This document shows, piece by piece, positions 9,243 through 17,634 of a stretch of DNA of 39,203 bases. Origin of the DNA: Candidatus Eisenbacteria bacterium (GTDB lineage Bacteria; Eisenbacteria; RBG-16-71-46); assembly GCA_035712145.1 (NCBI GenBank), contig DASTBI010000047.1:1-39203 (forward strand), written 5' to 3'. Position numbers and translations under genes: made by a program. Below the pieces are notes generated by a model that searched no databases, had not been told where the DNA came from, and saw only the letters and a program-made list of their open reading frames with translations. Numbering within the stretch: position 1 is the stretch's first letter; each line of letters starts with the position of its first letter.

Positions 9243-9721
9243 GAGACCGCCGCGATCCCGCGGATCCGGAGGCGGTGCGCGAAGCCGCGCTGCGTCTCCT
9301 CGAGCGCTCGCGACGCACGCGCTCTGAGCTGACTCGCAAGCTCCGCGAGAAAGGCTTCGCCGCGACCGTAATTGGCGAAGTGCTCGACCGCCTCGCCGGC
9401 GTCGGCTTGGTCGACGACGTGGAGTACGCGCGCGCGTTTCTGTCGAGCCGCCTGGGCCGGCGGACCGCCGGCTGGCGGCGGCTCGAGGTGGAGCTGCGCC
9501 GGCGTGGCATTTCGGCTCAGGACGCGGCCTCCGCCCGCGCCCGTCTCGATGACCAGGGTGCGCTGGACGAGGCCGAAGGTGCGCGGCGTGTTATCCGGCA
9601 AGTGGCTGCTCGTTACGAACGGCTCGATCCACGGGTGCGCCGGCAGCGGCTCTATGCGCTCCTCGCGCGGCGCGGCTTCGATGGGGATGTCATCGAGCGA
9701 GTGCTGAGAGAGGCTTTGTAA
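9224..9721 (+). CDS. recX: RecX, regulator of RecA
   Basis: The 165-residue protein shows RecX three-helix repeats: AALRLLERSRRTRSELTRKL, EYARAFLSSRLGRR..GWRRLEVELRRRGIS, and a C-terminal RLYALLARRGFDGDVIERVL. RecX binds RecA filaments and modulates or inhibits their activity. The ATG at 9224 lies inside the lipoprotein end (19-base overlap). It is favoured because the duplicated scar at 8716 preserves the same ATG and following codons; a GTG about 17 codons later is possible. recX is separated from recA by four genes instead of following it directly. A hairpin follows two bases after the stop. Confidence 0.92.
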   Translation: MRNALVRDRRDPADPEAVREAALRLLERSRRTRSELTRKLREKGFAATVIGEVLDRLAGVGLVDDVEYARAFLSSRLGRRTAGWRRLEVELRRRGISAQDAASARARLDDQGALDEAEGARRVIRQVAARYERLDPRVRRQRLYALLARRGFDGDVIERVLREAL

Positions 9722-9722
9722 C

Positions 9723-9750
9723 TCCTTGCTCGCCCCGGGGAGAGCAAGGA
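9723..9750 (+). terminator. Hairpin after recX
   Basis: A 9-bp perfect stem (TCCTTGCTC with GAGCAAGGA) encloses a 10-nt GC-rich loop (itself CCCCGGGG) immediately after the recX stop, followed by ATTACTAC. The T-run is weak. It likely ends the recA-recX transcription unit. Confidence 0.6.
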
Positions 9751-9832
9751 ATTACTACAGCACGCCCGGACCCCCGTCGTGCGCTATCCTTGGTATACCC
9801 ACGAACGAGCCATTCATTCACGGAGGATAGCC

Positions 9833-10264
9833 ATGGAACACGTTCGCAAAGCGACGGCAGTCTGGACCGGTGATCTGAGGCACGGCAAGGGGACACTCAC
9901 TGCCCCGAGCGGTGTGCTCAAGGACGCGATCTACACGTTCGACACCCGATTCGAGACCAAGTTCGGCACGAATCCGGAGGAGCTCATCGCGGCGGCGCAC
10001 GCGGGATGCTTCGCGATGGCGCTCTCCGGCGAGCTCGCCAAGGCGGGTCTGAAGCCGGAGCGAATCGAGACCACCGCGGAGGTGAAGCTGGAGAAGGTGA
10101 ACGAAAAGCCGACGGTCACGAGGAGCCACCTGAAGCTCGACGCGCACGTTCCCGGCGCGAAGAACGGCCAGGTGGAGGCGATCGCAAACGAGGTGAAGGT
10201 GGGGTGTCCGATATCCCGCCTCCTCAACGCCGAGATCACGCTGGAGACCGCGGTCCACGTCTGA
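9833..10264 (+). CDS. OsmC-family peroxiredoxin
   Basis: The 143-residue protein matches the OsmC/Ohr fold by length and by its two reactive-cysteine sites: the AAHAGCFAMAL helix and the KVGCPISRLL segment. It starts WTGDLRHGKGTLT as in OsmC. OsmC proteins reduce organic hydroperoxides with a thiol cofactor. The ATG at 9833 has CGGAGGA 8 bases upstream; a longer upstream frame lacks family similarity. The leader contains an 8-bp palindrome GGTATACC at 9792-9799 that may include a -10 box. The gene is flanked by hairpins at 9723 and 10278, so it is probably monocistronic. Confidence 0.9.
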   Translation: MEHVRKATAVWTGDLRHGKGTLTAPSGVLKDAIYTFDTRFETKFGTNPEELIAAAHAGCFAMALSGELAKAGLKPERIETTAEVKLEKVNEKPTVTRSHLKLDAHVPGAKNGQVEAIANEVKVGCPISRLLNAEITLETAVHV

Positions 10265-10277
10265 TCGTCACTCGCTC

Positions 10278-10306
10278 GGGCGCCGCGGCCTGGAGCCGCG
10301 GCGCCC
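10278..10306 (+). terminator. Strong hairpin after the OsmC gene
   Basis: A perfect 12-bp GC stem (GGGCGCCGCGGC with GCCGCGGCGCCC) and a 5-nt loop begin 14 bases after the stop. No T-run follows. It separates osmC from the alaS promoter region. Confidence 0.65.
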
Positions 10307-10361
10307 CGGCACCGCGCGGTGACAACGTCGGAGCGCGCTTTCCCCTTGATGCTCCGACCCT

Positions 10362-10367
10362 TATATT
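10362..10367 (+). promoter_or_regulatory. Candidate -10 box for alaS (possible leaderless start)
   Basis: TATATT stands out in GC-rich sequence 9 bases before the alaS ATG at 10377. Transcription starting 6-9 bases downstream would begin at or next to the ATG. No ribosome-binding site lies between. No good -35 was found. Confidence 0.35.
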
Positions 10368-10376
10368 CCGCCCTCC

Positions 10377-13100
10377 ATGACCACTCCGATGACTCCCGTG
10401 GTGTCACGCTCGGCGGCCGAGCTGCGGCGCGCGTTCCTCGACTTCTTCGTGGCGCGCGGCCATACGCTGGTTCCTTCGGCGCCCCTCGTGCCCAACGACC
10501 CCACGCTGCTCTTCACCACCGCCGGGATGGTCCAGTTCAAGCCCTACTACACGGCGCAAGGCGACGTGCCGTACAAGGGACGCGCGGTGTCGGTGCAGAA
10601 GTGCCTGCGCCTCACCGACCTCGAGAACGTGGGACGCACGCCGCGCCACGACACCTTCTTCGAGATGCTCGGCAACTTCTCCTTCGGCGATCCCACGAAG
10701 GGCGCCTACTTCAAGGAAGAAGCGATCGCCTTCGCGTGGGAGTTCGTGACCGCCGAGCTCAAGCTGCCGGTCGGCCGGCTCTATGCCTCGATCTTCGAGG
10801 GGGAAGGCAAGCTGCCGCGCGACGACGAAGCAGCCGCGCTCTGGAAGAAGGTGGGCATGAAGCCGGACCACATCGTGGCGCTGGGCCGCGCCGACAACTT
10901 CTGGGGGCCGGCCGGCGGGCAGGGTCCGTGCGGGCCATGCAGCGAGATCTACTTCGATCTCGGGGAACAGCGGCCGGGCTACCTGGAGGCCGGCGCCTTC
11001 TGGGGCGAGAAGCCGGGCGATCCCGGCGACCGCTACATGGAGTTCTGGAACCTGGTCTTTCCGCAGTTCGACGCCGCGCCTGACGGCACCCTCACGCCGC
11101 TCGCGCGCCCGGGGATCGATACCGGCATGGGGCTCGAGCGCCTGGCGATGCTCATGCAGGGAAAGAGCAGCATCTTCGACGCCGATGTCTTCACGCCACT
11201 GGTGGAGAGGGTGCTCGCCAGAGCCGGGCGCTCGGCGGCACAGGCGCTCTGGCCGGTCGCGCGAGACGCACGGATCATCGCGGACCACGTGCGTGCTCTG
11301 ACCTTCGCCATCGCCGAGGGCGCCTTGCCGGGCAACGAGGGAGCGGGCTACGTGCTGCGCCGGTTGCTGCGACGCGCGGTCACGCGGGGCCGGGCCCGGA
11401 ATGGTCTGGCGATGAGGGAGCCGTTCATGGCCTCCTGCGCGGAACGGGCGGTCGAGATCTTCGGCGAGCACTACCGCGAGCTCACCCAGCACGCCAGGGA
11501 GATCCTCGGCGTGCTCGAGCGCGAGGAGACGAAATTCGCCGAGACGTTCGAGGCCGGCCTGGCGAGGCTCGAGGAGCTGCTGGGCTCGAGCAAGAGGCTC
11601 GCGGGCGATGATGCCTTCATGCTCCACGACACGTATGGATTCCCCATCGAGCTCACCGAGGAGATCGCGGCGGAGCGCGGCGTGCAGGTGGACCGTGAAG
11701 GGTTCGATCGCGCGATGAAGACGCAGCGCGATCGCGCCCGCACGGCGAGCAAGTTCGCGCAGCGCGCCGGTTCGGAGGCGGGGGCATGGACCGAAGCCAC
11801 GTCCGGAGCCGATTCGCGATTCCTCGGCTACGAGACGCTCGCGGCGAGCGGGGTGTCGCTGCGGCGCTGGCGCGAAGCGGAAGAAGGCGTGGACGCCGTG
11901 CTGGACCAGACGCCGTTCTACGCCGAATCCGGCGGACAGGTGGCCGACCGCGGTCAGATCGCCGGTGACGGCGTGACGGCGCTCGTGACGCACGTGTTCC
12001 GTGAAGGCGAGAGCATCGTGCACCGCGTGCGTCTCGCAGGCGATCGCGCGCGCTGGCTCGAGGCCGGGGCGGGAGGCCGGCTCGAAGCCCGCGTGGATGC
12101 CGGGCACCGTCTGGCCACTCAGCGCCATCACACCGCGACGCACATGCTGCACGCGTCCTTGCGCCAGACCCTGGGCACGCACGTGCGTCAGGCCGGATCG
12201 CTGGTGGCGCCGGACCGCCTGCGCTTCGACTACACCCACTTCGAGGCGCCGAGCGGCGAACAGCTCGCCGAGATCGAGCGGCGCGTCGCCGAATGGGCGC
12301 TGCGGAACACGCCGGTGTCCTGGGAAGTCATGCCGCTCGAGAAGGCCAAAGGGCTCGGCGCCATGGCGCTCTTCGGCGAGAAGTACGGCGCCGACGTGCG
12401 CGTCGTCACCGTCGCCGGTGTCGAGGAGATCGGAGTCCCCGTGAGCCGCGAGCTGTGCGGCGGCACCCACGTCGCGCGCACCGGGGACATCGGCCCATTC
12501 CTGCTGGTTTCCGACTCGGCGATCGCGAGCGGCGTGCGCCGGATCGAGGCCCTGTGCGGTCACGAAGCGCTCGGCTGGCTCAAGAGCCACGCCGAAACCC
12601 TCGCGCGCGCCGCCGCGGCGTTTCAGGTGAAGCCGGAAGCCGTGCCGCAGCAGATCGAGAAGCTCAAGGCCGACATCGATCGACTCAAGAAGGCGCAGGC
12701 CGAGGCGGACAAGGGCGGGCTCGAGGCCGAGATGGCGCGCGTCGCGGCGGGGGCGACCGTGTCGCCGGGCGGCCGATGGGCCGTGGCCCGCCTCGAATCC
12801 GAGGCCGACATCAACGCCGCGCGCGACGCGGCCGACAAGCTGCGCGGCTCGCTCCAGCGCGGCGCCGCCGTGCTCGCCATCACCGCGGGCGGCAAGATCA
12901 CGCTGCTCGCCGCGGTCACCGACGATCTGGTGGCCGAGAAGAAGCTCAACGCCTCCGACCTGGTGAAGAAGGTGGCCCAGGTGGCGGGCGGCTCGGGCGG
13001 TGGCAAGCCGCATCTGGCGCTGGCCGGCGCGAAGGACGCCTCCAAGGTCGACGAGGCCCTGGCCGAAGCGAAGCGGCTGCTGGCGGAAGCGCTCGGATGA
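10377..13100 (+). CDS. alaS: Alanine--tRNA ligase
   Basis: The 907-residue enzyme contains the full AlaRS architecture. It has a class II catalytic core (RRAFLDFFVARGH at the N terminus, motif 2 region TPRHDTFFEMLGNFSFGD, motif 3 region GIDTGMGLERL), a tRNA-recognition domain, and an editing domain with zinc-binding HHTATH and CGGTH. A coiled segment follows, then the C-Ala/DHHA1 domain ending GGSGGGKPHLALAGAKD. It charges tRNA-Ala and edits Ser/Gly mischarging. A Met four codons downstream (10389) is an alternative start. The stop overlaps the next gene (ATGA), and alaS after recA-recX is a widespread order. Sequence and length are normal. Confidence 0.98.
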   Translation: MTTPMTPVVSRSAAELRRAFLDFFVARGHTLVPSAPLVPNDPTLLFTTAGMVQFKPYYTAQGDVPYKGRAVSVQKCLRLTDLENVGRTPRHDTFFEMLGNFSFGDPTKGAYFKEEAIAFAWEFVTAELKLPVGRLYASIFEGEGKLPRDDEAAALWKKVGMKPDHIVALGRADNFWGPAGGQGPCGPCSEIYFDLGEQRPGYLEAGAFWGEKPGDPGDRYMEFWNLVFPQFDAAPDGTLTPLARPGIDTGMGLERLAMLMQGKSSIFDADVFTPLVERVLARAGRSAAQALWPVARDARIIADHVRALTFAIAEGALPGNEGAGYVLRRLLRRAVTRGRARNGLAMREPFMASCAERAVEIFGEHYRELTQHAREILGVLEREETKFAETFEAGLARLEELLGSSKRLAGDDAFMLHDTYGFPIELTEEIAAERGVQVDREGFDRAMKTQRDRARTASKFAQRAGSEAGAWTEATSGADSRFLGYETLAASGVSLRRWREAEEGVDAVLDQTPFYAESGGQVADRGQIAGDGVTALVTHVFREGESIVHRVRLAGDRARWLEAGAGGRLEARVDAGHRLATQRHHTATHMLHASLRQTLGTHVRQAGSLVAPDRLRFDYTHFEAPSGEQLAEIERRVAEWALRNTPVSWEVMPLEKAKGLGAMALFGEKYGADVRVVTVAGVEEIGVPVSRELCGGTHVARTGDIGPFLLVSDSAIASGVRRIEALCGHEALGWLKSHAETLARAAAAFQVKPEAVPQQIEKLKADIDRLKKAQAEADKGGLEAEMARVAAGATVSPGGRWAVARLESEADINAARDAADKLRGSLQRGAAVLAITAGGKITLLAAVTDDLVAEKKLNASDLVKKVAQVAGGSGGGKPHLALAGAKDASKVDEALAEAKRLLAEALG

Positions 13101-14221
13101 AGGCGCTGGTGCTGGCCGGCGGCCGCGGAACCCGCCTGCGCCCGATCACTCATACCAGCGCCAAGCAGCTCGTCCCGGTGGCGAACAAGCCGGTGCTCTT
13201 CTACGGGCTCGAGGCCATCCGCGCTGCCGGCATCCTCGAGGTCGGCATCGTGGTCGGCGATCCGCGCGAGATGCTGCAGCCCGATCATCGCACCGGCGAG
13301 CGCACGACCGTGATGGTCAACAGCCAGGCCGAGATCCGCGCGGCGGTCGGCGACGGCTCGGCATTCGGCCTCGAGGTGACCTACATCGAGCAGGAGGCGC
13401 CGCTCGGGCTCGCACACGCGGTCAAGATCTCGGAAGACTTCATGGGTGACCATCCGTTCGTGATGTACCTCGGCGACAACCTGATCAAGGACGGCATCAC
13501 GCCCTTCGTGCGCGAGTTCGAAGCCGAACGGCCCGACGCGCAGATCCTGCTGGCGCACGTCCGGAACCCGAGCGAGTTCGGCGTCGCGGAGCTCGAGGGG
13601 GATCACGTGGTGCGGCTGGAGGAGAAGCCGGCCCATCCCCGCAGCGATCTGGCGCTCGTCGGCGTCTACCTGTTCAGCCGCTGCGTGTTCGACGCCGTGC
13701 GTGCGATCCGGCCCTCGAAGCGCGGCGAGCTGGAGATCACCGATGCCATCCAGCAGCTCATCTCTTCCGGCAAGCGCGTGCGCTCGCACGTGATCGAAGG
13801 ATGGTGGAAGGACACGGGCAAGGTCGAGGACATGCTGGAAGGGAATCGCATGATGCTCGGCGCGCTCGAGTCCAGGATCGAAGGCACGGTCGACGCCGCG
13901 ACCGCCATCGAGGGCATGGTGCGCATCGGCAAGGGAGCGACGGTCGAGCGCTCGCGGCTGCGCGGCCCGCTCGTGATCGGCGAAGGCGCCCGGGTGTCGG
14001 ACGCCTACATCGGCCCGTTCACGTCGCTGGGCCCTGGCGTCGAGCTTCGTGGCTGCGAGATCGAGCACTCGATCGTGCTCGAGAAGAGCCGGCTGCTCTC
14101 GGTGCCGGTGCGCATCGAGTCGAGCCTCATCGGCAAGGAGGCCGTGATCACCGCGAGCGAGGCCCGGCCGCGCGCTCACCGGCTCATGATCGGCGATTCG
14201 AGCCGGGTGGAGCTGGCGTGA
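13097..14221 (+). CDS. Glucose-1-phosphate thymidylyltransferase, long LbH-containing type
   Basis: The 374-residue protein begins MKALVLAGGRGTRLRPIT, the nucleotidyltransferase signature loop, with KPVLFYGLEA and YLGDNL (metal/nucleotide site). The C-terminal ~120 residues form a left-handed beta-helix of hexapeptide repeats (GATVERSRLRGPLVIGEGARV). This is the long RmlA/StrD layout, which makes dTDP-glucose from glucose-1-phosphate and dTTP. A segment of about 19 residues (59-77, LQPDHRTGERTT core) sits between GDPRE and EIRAAVGDGS, where these two elements usually adjoin. A UTP- or sugar-specific variant cannot be excluded. It overlaps alaS and the following rmlD, so the operon is translationally coupled. 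Confidence 0.85.
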   Translation: MKALVLAGGRGTRLRPITHTSAKQLVPVANKPVLFYGLEAIRAAGILEVGIVVGDPREMLQPDHRTGERTTVMVNSQAEIRAAVGDGSAFGLEVTYIEQEAPLGLAHAVKISEDFMGDHPFVMYLGDNLIKDGITPFVREFEAERPDAQILLAHVRNPSEFGVAELEGDHVVRLEEKPAHPRSDLALVGVYLFSRCVFDAVRAIRPSKRGELEITDAIQQLISSGKRVRSHVIEGWWKDTGKVEDMLEGNRMMLGALESRIEGTVDAATAIEGMVRIGKGATVERSRLRGPLVIGEGARVSDAYIGPFTSLGPGVELRGCEIEHSIVLEKSRLLSVPVRIESSLIGKEAVITASEARPRAHRLMIGDSSRVELA

Positions 14222-15084
14222 GAGCGGTGGTGACCGGCGCTCGAGGAATGCTCGGACATGCGCTGGTGCCGGCGCTCGCATCCGCCGGTTGGGACGTCTT
14301 CCCGCTCGACAAGCTGGACGCGGATGTCACGCGCCGCGACCAGCTGCGCCGGGTTTTCGCGGAGGCGCGGCCCGACTGGGTCTTTCACCTGGCTGCTTTC
14401 ACCAGGGTCAACGAGTGCGAGCATCGCGAGGAATACGCGCGGCTGGTGAACGGGCACGGCGCAGGCAATGCCGCCAGCGCCGCCGCCGAGGTGGGAGCGG
14501 CGGTGCTGTTCGTATCCTCGGACTACGTGTTCGACGGCCGCGCCTCGGAGCCTTACCGCGAGGATCATCCGACCGCTCCACTCAACGCCTATGGAAGATC
14601 CAAGGCCGAGGGCGAGAAGGCCACCCGCGCCATGAACCCGCGCCATCTGATCGTACGCACCGCGTGGCTGTTCGGGCATGGCGGCCGGAACTTTCCCGAT
14701 CTGATCCTCGAGAAAGCCCGGCGCGGAGAGAAGCTTTCGGTGGTGAACGATCAGACCGGATCGCCGACCTGGACGCGCGCCCTGGCGCCCGCATTGGTGC
14801 GACTCGTCGCCACCGGTCAGCTGGGAACGTTCCACTGCACGTGTTCGGGCCAGTGCAACTGGTTCCAGCTCGCCGTGCACCTGGTGGAGCGCGAGGGTCT
14901 GGACGTGCCGGTGCAGGCGATCGCCAGCGAGTCTCTCGGGCCGCCGACGCGGCCCGCCTTCTCCGTGCTCGACAACCGACGCTATGAAGAGGCGACGGGC
15001 GACCGCATGCCGTGCTGGAAGGAATCGATCGACGCCTATCTCGATTCGCGCAGCGCCGATCACGCCATCGGGGAGGGAACGTGA
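14218..15084 (+). CDS. rfbD: dTDP-4-dehydrorhamnose reductase
   Basis: The 288-residue short-chain dehydrogenase begins with a GTG (GTGA overlap with the upstream stop), followed by the GARGMLG nucleotide-binding loop. It has the RmlD pattern: D-VTRRDQLRRVF, DWVFHLAAFTRVNECE, SSDYVFDG and catalytic YGRSK, ending with KESIDAYL. RmlD reduces dTDP-4-keto-rhamnose in dTDP-L-rhamnose synthesis. The rmlA-like gene precedes it, but no rmlB or rmlC lies in the window, so the pathway must be completed elsewhere or the product differs. It overlaps gmhA by a GTGA. Confidence 0.9.
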   Translation: MRAVVTGARGMLGHALVPALASAGWDVFPLDKLDADVTRRDQLRRVFAEARPDWVFHLAAFTRVNECEHREEYARLVNGHGAGNAASAAAEVGAAVLFVSSDYVFDGRASEPYREDHPTAPLNAYGRSKAEGEKATRAMNPRHLIVRTAWLFGHGGRNFPDLILEKARRGEKLSVVNDQTGSPTWTRALAPALVRLVATGQLGTFHCTCSGQCNWFQLAVHLVEREGLDVPVQAIASESLGPPTRPAFSVLDNRRYEEATGDRMPCWKESIDAYLDSRSADHAIGEGT

Positions 15085-15716
15085 GAAAGAGTCGAAGGCC
15101 CGCCCAGAACGGACCGCTCGAGCGAGCCGTCCGCGCGGTCCTCAAGGACGCGAGCCGGTCCATGGCGCGTGTCGAGCGCGGCACGGCGCGCCCGATCGCC
15201 GCGGCGGCCGAGGCGCTGATCGCCTGCTTCGAAGGCGGCGGCACCGTCTTCTTCTGCGGCAACGGGGGCAGCGCGGCGGATGCGCAACACCTCGCATGCG
15301 AGTTCGCCGGGCGTTATCTGATCGACCGCCCCGGATTGCCCGCGGTCGCGCTCTCCACCAACACCTCGAGCCTCACCTCGATCGGCAACGACTTCGGCTT
15401 CGACGTGGTGTTCTCGCGGCAGCTCGAAGGCCTGGGGACGCCCGGCGACGTGCTGGTGGCGCTGACCACGAGCGGCGGCTCGCCCAACGTGCTGCGCGCG
15501 GTGGAGACGGCGCATGGTCTCGGCATGATCGTGATCGGGTTCACCGGTCTCAAGGGGAAGTCCTTCGCCGCGAGGTGCGACCATGCGCTCGTGACGCCGC
15601 ACACGCTGACCCCGCGGGTCCAGGAGGGCCATATCGCGATGGGCCATGCGCTGTGCCAGGTGGTGGAAAGGGCTCTGTTCCCCGAGCCGCCTCGCCGCAA
15701 GGGACGCGCGCGGTGA
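15081..15716 (+). CDS. gmhA: Phosphoheptose isomerase (SIS domain, GmhA-like)
   Basis: The 211-residue single SIS-domain protein carries CGNGGSAADAQHLACEFAGRY, the GmhA signature, plus TTSGGSPN and a C-terminal QEGHIAMGHALC with the conserved His/Glu region. GmhA converts sedoheptulose-7-phosphate to D-glycero-D-manno-heptose-7-phosphate for LPS core or S-layer heptose. It starts at a GTG overlapping the rmlD stop, with GGAGGG 5 bases upstream, and overlaps the next gene by GTGA. Other heptose genes (hldE, gmhB) are not here. A DiaA-like role is less likely given the motif match. Confidence 0.88.
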   Translation: MRKSRRPAQNGPLERAVRAVLKDASRSMARVERGTARPIAAAAEALIACFEGGGTVFFCGNGGSAADAQHLACEFAGRYLIDRPGLPAVALSTNTSSLTSIGNDFGFDVVFSRQLEGLGTPGDVLVALTTSGGSPNVLRAVETAHGLGMIVIGFTGLKGKSFAARCDHALVTPHTLTPRVQEGHIAMGHALCQVVERALFPEPPRRKGRAR

Positions 15717-16603
15717 TCGGAGCTCTGATCGAGGCGCTGCGCCCGCGCCAGTGGACCAAGAACCTCCTGGTGTTCGCCGGCGTCCTGTTCTCGCGACAGA
15801 TCGGAGATCTCTCGCTGGTTCTGCGCGCGCTCGAAGGGTTCCTCGCCTTCTCCCTCGTGGCCAGTGCCAGCTACCTGTGGAACGACCTGCGCGACCTCGA
15901 GGCGGATCGCCAGCATCCCAGGAAGCGGCTGCGCGCGATCGCTTCGGGCCGGCTTCCGGTCGCGGTGGCGAGGATCGCCGCACCGCTCGTGCTGGCGGCC
16001 GGTGTTCTGCTCGCGTGGAGGCTGGGGATGGGGTTCGTCGGCGTGCTGGCGGGATACCTCATCCTCAACCTGGCCTACACCGCGTTTCTCAAGCGTCAGG
16101 TCCTGCTCGACGTCTTCACGATCTCCGTGGGGTTCGTCATGCGCGCGATCGCCGGAGTGGAGCTGCTGTTGCCGGTGGCCCCGGATACCGAGCTCTCGCC
16201 ATGGCTCCTGGTCTGCACCTTCTTCGGCGCGTTGTTCCTCGCGCTCTCCAAGCGTCGCCGCGAGCTGGCCGGCGCCGGAGATCACGCATCACGCCAGCGC
16301 GAGGTGCTCGAGTCGTATACGCCTCAACTGCTCGACGGTCTGCTGATGGTGACCGCGGCGTCCAGCACGATGGGTTACGCGCTCTACACCATCTGGCCGG
16401 GAACGGTCGCGAAGTTCGGCACCGAAGCGCTCCTCTACACCGTGCCCTTCGTCGCCTACGGAATCTTCCGCTACCTGTACCTGGTGGGCGTCTCGGACCG
16501 GACCGAGGACCCGTCTCACGTGCTGCTCACCGACCGGCCGCTGGCCGTGTGCATCCTCGGCTACCTGGCCGCCGTCCTGATCATCCTCTACGGCCGATGG
16601 TGA
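15713..16603 (+). CDS. UbiA prenyltransferase, decaprenyl-phosphate phosphoribosyltransferase type
   Basis: The 296-residue, roughly nine-helix membrane protein begins LRPRQWTKNLLVF. Its first Asp-rich motif is N57-D-L-R-D61-LEAD65 and is followed by KRLRAIASGR. The RPRQWTKN opening and GRLP context are typical of decaprenyl-phosphate phosphoribosyltransferase (DPPR synthase, Rv3806c type), which joins PRPP to a polyprenyl phosphate. The gene lies about 1.75 kb upstream of prs, whose product makes PRPP. It starts with GTG in a GTGA overlap with gmhA. Quinone or heme UbiA enzymes are alternatives but lack this opening. Confidence 0.85.
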   Translation: MIGALIEALRPRQWTKNLLVFAGVLFSRQIGDLSLVLRALEGFLAFSLVASASYLWNDLRDLEADRQHPRKRLRAIASGRLPVAVARIAAPLVLAAGVLLAWRLGMGFVGVLAGYLILNLAYTAFLKRQVLLDVFTISVGFVMRAIAGVELLLPVAPDTELSPWLLVCTFFGALFLALSKRRRELAGAGDHASRQREVLESYTPQLLDGLLMVTAASSTMGYALYTIWPGTVAKFGTEALLYTVPFVAYGIFRYLYLVGVSDRTEDPSHVLLTDRPLAVCILGYLAAVLIILYGRW

Positions 16604-17562
16604 GCCGCCGCCCCGGATCCCGATCCCGCCCATCGCGGGTGCGATCGATTCGGGTCGAGGCGCGAGCCAAGCTCAACCTGGGATTGGTGGTCGGGCCCAA
16701 GCGCCCCGATGGGTATCACGAGATCGCGACCGTCTTTCAGTCGATCTCGCTGTCCGACACCCTCGTCATTCGTCCACGCCCGCAAGGCTTTCGGCTGACG
16801 ATCCGGTGGGAGGAAGCGGCCGTCACAGGCCGCGGGCCTCGACCGACTTTGAGTGCGGGGCCGGGCAATCTGGTTCTTCGCGCTGCACGCCTCTTTCAAA
16901 GACGCGTAGGGCTGAAGGAAGGCGCGTCATTCCAACTGGTCAAGCGCATTCCCGTGGGGGCCGGCCTGGGCGGAGGAAGTGCGGACGCGGCCGCGACCCT
17001 TCTGGGCCTGGAGCGATTGCAAAATATGCGTCTCGATCCGAGACAGCGCCGCGAGCTGGCTGAAGAGCTGGGATCGGACGTCCCATTTGTCATGCGCGGT
17101 GGCACCGCTCTTGGCCGGGGACGCGGCGAGCGACTCCATTGGACTCGATTGGCCAGACCGTTTCGAGCGGTCCTGGCTGTCCCTTCATGGCAGGTGTCGA
17201 CTGCCGAAGCGTATCGACGCATCGACCGAACCAAATATGGCTTGACAGGGTGGGCGGCCAATCTAAGATCGGCTCAACTTCTTGAACGCGCGGAAGTAAC
17301 GGCGATTCGCTGCATGCGACTCGGCAACTCGTTCGAAGAAGTGCTTGGAATCAGGAAGAGAGAGTTCGAGTCACTGAGGACTCGATTGCAAAGGGCCGGG
17401 CTACAACGACCGCAAATGACCGGAAGCGGCTCGTCAGTTTTCGGAATCCTCGTACCGAGTGTTGACGTAGCGTCCGTCATCGCGCGCTTCCATGGCAGCG
17501 AGCGACTCTATGTGGTGAAGTCCACGCGAACGGGCTCGAGAGTTGTCGTTGGCCGTGTCTGA
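16597..17562 (+). CDS. ispE: 4-diphosphocytidyl-2-C-methyl-D-erythritol kinase
   Basis: The 321-residue GHMP kinase has the IspE start motif ARAKLNLGL near residue 22 and DGYHEIATVFQSI. The ATP loop is PVGAGLGGGSADAA, then SDVPFVMRGGTALGRGRGE, and TGSGSSVFG near the C terminus. It phosphorylates CDP-ME in the MEP isoprenoid pathway. The ATG at 16597 overlaps the UbiA stop; GTG starts at 16600 or about 16639 are possible because the first ~20 residues are basic and not conserved. From about 16850 the gene is less GC-rich than its neighbours (three sampled lines gave 52-55 %). Confidence 0.93.
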   Translation: MVSRRPGSRSRPSRVRSIRVEARAKLNLGLVVGPKRPDGYHEIATVFQSISLSDTLVIRPRPQGFRLTIRWEEAAVTGRGPRPTLSAGPGNLVLRAARLFQRRVGLKEGASFQLVKRIPVGAGLGGGSADAAATLLGLERLQNMRLDPRQRRELAEELGSDVPFVMRGGTALGRGRGERLHWTRLARPFRAVLAVPSWQVSTAEAYRRIDRTKYGLTGWAANLRSAQLLERAEVTAIRCMRLGNSFEEVLGIRKREFESLRTRLQRAGLQRPQMTGSGSSVFGILVPSVDVASVIARFHGSERLYVVKSTRTGSRVVVGRV

Positions 17563-17634
17563 AAGTCCCCCAAAGCGGAACCACCCGACCTGGCGTTCCG
17601 GACGCCACCACGGACGACCGGAGGTGAAAATCTC

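Larger units (their letters stand above)
8278..9251 (+). repeat. Imperfect tandem duplication (ICMT tail, lipoprotein, recX start)
   Basis: Sequence beginning at 8278 (GCGACTACATGG) recurs at 8744 (GCGACTCCATGG), an offset of 466 bases. The lipoprotein ATGs at 8324 and 8790 share the same offset. After each lipoprotein stop the bases TAAGAGA-C-G-CGCGA recur as well. The repeated unit therefore runs from the last ~15 codons of the methyltransferase through the lipoprotein gene into the first ~11 codons of recX. The second copy has 42 extra bases in its linker region. Short GCGACT-like similarity at the unit ends suggests a microhomology-mediated event. Confidence 0.85.

Noticed and set aside
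10404-13013. Minus-strand open frame of 869 codons
   Set aside because: It is exactly antisense to alaS, which has full motif support; composition is that of a codon-position shadow.
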